Source: Gemmatimonadota bacterium (GTDB lineage Bacteria > Gemmatimonadota > Gemmatimonadetes > Gemmatimonadales > Gemmatimonadaceae). From it: a stretch of DNA of 8,502 bases. Both the position numbers and the translations under genes were made by a program. The notes below the pieces were generated by a model, which had not been told where the DNA came from, searched no databases, and saw only the letters and a list, made by a program, of their open reading frames with translations. The stretch spans positions 1-8,502 of the forward strand of contig PKVB01000114.1 in NCBI GenBank assembly GCA_003131365.1, read 5' to 3'. Shown here in pieces: positions 6,108-8,502 of the stretch (positions are counted from its first letter, which is position 1; each line of letters opens with the position of its first letter).

Positions 6108-7133
6108 TCAGCCGGGCAGTTGGTCCAGCTGGGCCTCGACCTCGGCTATCTCCTGGCTGGCGCCGATTGCCTGGTAGGAATCGACGGCCTCGCGCCATGC
6201 TGAACGCGCGGCTCCAGCGTTCCCCACGGCGTGCGAGATCTCACCCAGCTCACGAAGCATCTCAGCATGCAGCAGGCGATCTTCCGCGCCCTCGGCCTCG
6301 AAGATCGCGATGCGAAGAGTGGCGATGCTCTTGTCCAGCGCGCCGCGCTTGCGCTCGATGGCCGCGCGAATCTTGAGTGCGCCGGCGGCGCTCAGATGGT
6401 CGCTGCGCCGCTGCGCCTGCTCGAGCGCCATCGCGCAGAACTTGTCCGCGGTATCCAGCCGTCCGAGCCCCATCCAGACCTCGGCGAGGTTGAGCGTAGT
6501 CACGTTCTCGACGACCACGTCCCCTCGATTCACCGCGATGGCGCGTCCTCGCTCGAGGTGCCCGCGCGCTTCGTCGAAGTTTCTGATCTTGGTGTGCAGG
6601 ATTCCCAGGTTGTTGAGGACCCATGACATGGGCTCGGCATCACCCGCTACTTCGAAGGCGCCGAGGCTGTTGGAGTAGTACGCGGCGGCCTGGCCGAAGT
6701 CGCCGCGCATGCTCGCCAGTACACCACGATTCTGCTCGATCATTCCGAGAAGTCTCGAGTCCCGGGCTCTCCCGGCGAACTCTGCCGCCTGGGCGTAGAG
6801 GCGCTCCGTCTCCTTTTGATCGCCGCGGCGCTGCGCGATCGTGCCTAGACAGTTGAGGGCGTGTGCCACCGCCGCCTCGGAGCCGATGAGAGTCGCCTTC
6901 TCGAGGCTCTTCGTGTACCATCGGAATGCGGACTCGGTTTCGCCTTTCTCTCTCAGCAGTGTTCCTTTCCATCGCAGCACGTCCGGCAGAAAGGGATCGA
7001 GGCTGTCTTCCGCGAACTGTGCTAAAGCGTCGTCGTAGAGACTCTGAGCCTTGGCCGTCTTCTGATGCTGTTCGGCTACCCGCGCCAGCTCGACGAGCAG
7101 GCGGGCGCGCTCTACGTCATCAGGGTTCTGCAT
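6108..7133 (-). CDS. TPR-repeat protein B (eight 40-residue repeats)
   Basis: A 341-residue soluble helical-repeat protein, paralogue of the protein at 2391-3413 along its whole length with one net residue of length difference. Repeat glycines are at 64, 104, 144, 224, 264 and 304; positions 24 and 184 are Gln and Arg, so the 40-residue period holds with two degenerate turns. Shared blocks include VLRWKGTL, NCLGTIAQRRGD, AQAAEFAG, LGMIEQNRGVL, WVLNNLGIL, IATLRIAIFEAEG and a terminal LPG. It has no enzymatic motif. A loose AAGGT lies about 8 nt before the ATG. It sits 62 bp after lipoprotein B and 143 bp before HD-GYP B, so the three probably form one transcription unit. A protein- or peptide-binding adaptor role, perhaps with the TPR half of the HD-GYP protein it resembles, is inferred. 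Confidence 0.9.
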   Translation of the reverse strand: MQNPDDVERARLLVELARVAEQHQKTAKAQSLYDDALAQFAEDSLDPFLPDVLRWKGTLLREKGETESAFRWYTKSLEKATLIGSEAAVAHALNCLGTIAQRRGDQKETERLYAQAAEFAGRARDSRLLGMIEQNRGVLASMRGDFGQAAAYYSNSLGAFEVAGDAEPMSWVLNNLGILHTKIRNFDEARGHLERGRAIAVNRGDVVVENVTTLNLAEVWMGLGRLDTADKFCAMALEQAQRRSDHLSAAGALKIRAAIERKRGALDKSIATLRIAIFEAEGAEDRLLHAEMLRELGEISHAVGNAGAARSAWREAVDSYQAIGASQEIAEVEAQLDQLPG

Positions 7134-7181
7134 GCGCAGTGACCTTGTTCAGGGAATCCTCAAGAGCTAAAAATGAGATTC

Positions 7182-7198
7182 TGACCAGCTTTCGGTCA
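7182..7198 (-). promoter_or_regulatory. Small hairpin between lipoprotein B and TPR B
   Basis: TGACC (7182-7186) and GGTCA (7194-7198) form a 5-bp stem with a 7-nt loop overlapping the lipoprotein B stop codon. On the minus strand it is followed after eight bases by TTTTT (7173-7169). The stem is too short for a confident terminator; it may cause partial attenuation. The same bases include TTGACC, a fair -35-like hexamer, but no good -10 follows. Confidence 0.25.
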
Positions 7199-7858
7199 AC
7201 CTGAAGCTAGCATGTAGCGGGAAAAGTGGTTGAGCTGCCAGGTCTCGACCTCGGGTTGCTGCTGGTTCCCGTTCGGAGCGGAGAAGATCGTCGTGGTCTC
7301 GATTTCTAGAGCCTTGAGGATTCCGCTGAGATCCAACAGGTCATGCGAGAAGTAGGAACAGAACGAATTCAGGGCAAGCGGAGTTCCATAGACCGCCGTA
7401 TTCCTCAGACGCTGCGTGACGACTACTGGTTTCGCGAATCGAAGGCCATGCGGCTTCATGTCATAGGACACGTAACCCGTCTCGTCCGACGTGATCGTGA
7501 TTGCGGTCGAGTTGGACAGTGCGCCCCGCGGGAAGGTGATCGTGAAGTCCGAGCCGGGTATCGCCAGCGTGCCGCCATTGTAGCCAATCGTGGCCGAAAC
7601 GGTGCGAACCTCATTGACGTGGGTCGGAGCCCACTTGACTCCGTGGACGTCGATGCCGTTCGGATCTGTAGCGAATCCGATGACCCGGATGACCGAGCCA
7701 AGAAGCCCGGTCACCGCGCCCAAAAGATCCGAGATCAGCCCAGCCTGGGCTTTTGTCGGTGCAGCCGCAGGAGCGGTCGGTGAATAGTCCGCGCAGGAGA
7801 GCGCTACGAAAGTCGTAAGGACGAGTACGAAAGAGCGGACAAATCTGGAGCGGATCAT
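7196..7858 (-). CDS. ZU5-like secreted lipoprotein B
   Basis: A 220-residue exported protein: positively charged MIRSRFVR, a hydrophobic core (9-19), then ALSC with C22, a likely lipobox, followed by ADYSPTAPAAAP, a Pro/Ala-rich tether. No aspartate is at +2. A glycine-rich amphipathic stretch (about 41-62) precedes the ZU5-like core (about 94-152: GGTLAIPGSDFTITFPRGAL, ITIT, YDMKPHGLRF, VVTQRL). The C-terminal LNHFSRYMLASG is shared with protein C and, in altered form, with A. The ATG at 7858 is chosen because it gives a complete signal peptide with the cysteine at the same position as in A; no Shine-Dalgarno is evident, and a CCAA/TTGG inverted repeat (7867-7878) lies where one would be expected. 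It heads module B ahead of TPR B. The surface-exposed location and binding role are inferred. Confidence 0.85.
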   Translation of the reverse strand: MIRSRFVRSFVLVLTTFVALSCADYSPTAPAAAPTKAQAGLISDLLGAVTGLLGSVIRVIGFATDPNGIDVHGVKWAPTHVNEVRTVSATIGYNGGTLAIPGSDFTITFPRGALSNSTAITITSDETGYVSYDMKPHGLRFAKPVVVTQRLRNTAVYGTPLALNSFCSYFSHDLLDLSGILKALEIETTTIFSAPNGNQQQPEVETWQLNHFSRYMLASG

Positions 7859-7900
7859 CGGAAAACCAAGGGGTTGGTGTTGTTTTATGAAGCGGTCAGC

Positions 7901-7960
7901 GGAAGACTTCCTGGAGCGATCAGGGCGCGGTACTCGTGGTCGAAGCTTGGTACTGGTCGG
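7901..7960. repeat. Palindrome and direct repeat upstream of lipoprotein B
   Basis: GGAAGACTTCC (7901-7911) is an 11-bp palindrome with a central A. GGTACT occurs at 7929-7934 and again at 7949-7954, start to start 20 bp, about two helical turns, and each copy is followed by GGTCG (the first after two extra bases). These fill the 106-bp gap between protein C and lipoprotein B and could be operator sites; no clear promoter hexamers could be assigned. Confidence 0.4.
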
Positions 7961-7964
7961 GTGA

Positions 7965-8502
7965 TCAACCGGAAGCGAGCATGTAGCGCGAGAAGTGTCT
8001 TATCGTCCAAACCTGCGCCTGTGGAAGGTGCGGGGAGAGCGGGGAGAAAATCGTCGTCGACGGCTCGATCTCCAGGACCGGGACTTTTCCACTGAGCTTG
8101 ACGTTGTCATCCGCGATGTACGCCGCGTAGAGTTGATTGCGTAGCGGCTCCCCGAAGATCGACGTGGTGTTCAGGACCTGCGTAGCGGTGACGTCCTTGA
8201 GGAACCTGGTCCCGGTCGGTTCCATCTTGTAAGCGACGTATTGGTCGTCAGAGGTGATGGTGACCCTGATCGGACCGGTGACCGCGCCAGCCGGGAAGGA
8301 AACGGTCAGACCCGTCTCGGGAATCGAAATCGTGCCGCCTGACCGATCGATGATCTTCGAGACTTTTATCACATCCTTGTGCTTCTTCTTCCACCAGATC
8401 GCTTTAAGCTCCAGCTTGGCAACCTCGGTGACTGCGCCGATGAGGTGCTGGGCGGCAAACTGGGAGCTTGGTGGTGCGGCAGTCGATTCAGCGGGTGCGG
8501 TT
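7965..8502 (-). CDS. ZU5-like secreted protein C (5' end outside window)
   Basis: The frame is open to the window edge, giving 178 full codons; the N-terminus, where a signal peptide and lipobox would lie, is not included. The first residues are Ala/Pro/Ser-rich (TAPAESTAAPPSS), like the tethers of the two neighbouring lipoproteins. Then come AIWWKKKHKD, a ZU5-like core (GGTISIPETGLTVSFPAGAV, VTITS, YKMEPTGTRF) and the C-terminal VWTIRHFSRYMLASG. A GTG at 8370-8372 lies inside the conserved region and is not the true start. By homology it is the third paralogue and probably also a lipoprotein. Its LPHG-like motif is altered (EPTG instead of PHG), so it is the most divergent. It may close another module upstream or be an extra copy in module B. 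Confidence 0.85.
   Translation of the reverse strand, partial: TAPAESTAAPPSSQFAAQHLIGAVTEVAKLELKAIWWKKKHKDVIKVSKIIDRSGGTISIPETGLTVSFPAGAVTGPIRVTITSDDQYVAYKMEPTGTRFLKDVTATQVLNTTSIFGEPLRNQLYAAYIADDNVKLSGKVPVLEIEPSTTIFSPLSPHLPQAQVWTIRHFSRYMLASG

Noticed and set aside
4462..6177. 571-codon open frame on the plus strand opposite HD-GYP B
   Set aside because: It is antisense to a gene with intact catalytic motifs and a close paralogue. The translation is low-complexity Arg/Val/Leu-rich with no recognisable domain. High GC content creates such mirror frames.

Overview
All recognisable genes in this window lie on the minus strand, so transcription runs from position 8502 down to 1. The DNA is GC-rich and gene-dense. 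GC-rich coding, a sigma54-type activator, a TPR/HD-GYP signalling protein and ZU5-like lipoproteins ending in HFSRY together suggest a Gram-negative, environmental, Gemmatimonadota-like bacterium. That is an inference from gene style; no rRNA, tRNA or marker gene is present to fix the taxonomy.

Layout in order of transcription: (i) 8502-7965, 3' part of a ZU5-like secreted protein (copy C, N-terminus outside the window); (ii) 7858-7196, ZU5-like lipoprotein B; (iii) 7133-6108, TPR-only protein B; (iv) 5964-4312, TPR + HD-GYP cyclic-dinucleotide phosphodiesterase B; (v) 4135-3497, ZU5-like lipoprotein A; (vi) 3413-2391, TPR-only protein A; (vii) 2063-1164, with coding extending further upstream, an NtrC-type AAA+ activator with a Fis-type HTH and no receiver domain; (viii) 1167-1, TPR + HD-GYP protein A, overlapping the activator by ATGA and cut by the window edge before its HD motif.

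The window is therefore a tandem duplication of a module: lipoprotein, TPR-only protein, TPR-HD-GYP. Start-to-start offsets between copies are 3723 bp (lipoproteins), 3720 bp (TPR proteins) and 4797 bp (HD-GYP proteins). The extra 1077 bp is almost exactly the AAA+ gene, present in copy A and absent from copy B. The TPR-only proteins are built like the sensory half of the HD-GYP proteins: eight helical repeats with a 40-residue period, sharing long motifs. Their partnership (TPR adaptors, a sigma54 activator with no input domain of its own, a cyclic-di-GMP-degrading enzyme and surface lipoproteins) is a plausible signalling system, but this is inferred from gene order and homology only.

Non-coding points of interest are clustered in module A. 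The AAA+ frame stays open and family-like for at least 23 codons upstream of its only canonical start. Four inverted repeats and a 16-bp tandem repeat are packed between the TPR gene and the AAA+ gene. A 13-codon ORF with a good Shine-Dalgarno overlaps the TPR A start, just downstream of a perfect 9-bp tandem repeat. I see no CRISPR array, transposase, RNA gene or recognised riboswitch. The only stretch above 300 bases without a canonically started gene is 2064-2390; it holds the AAA+ upstream extension and these structures.
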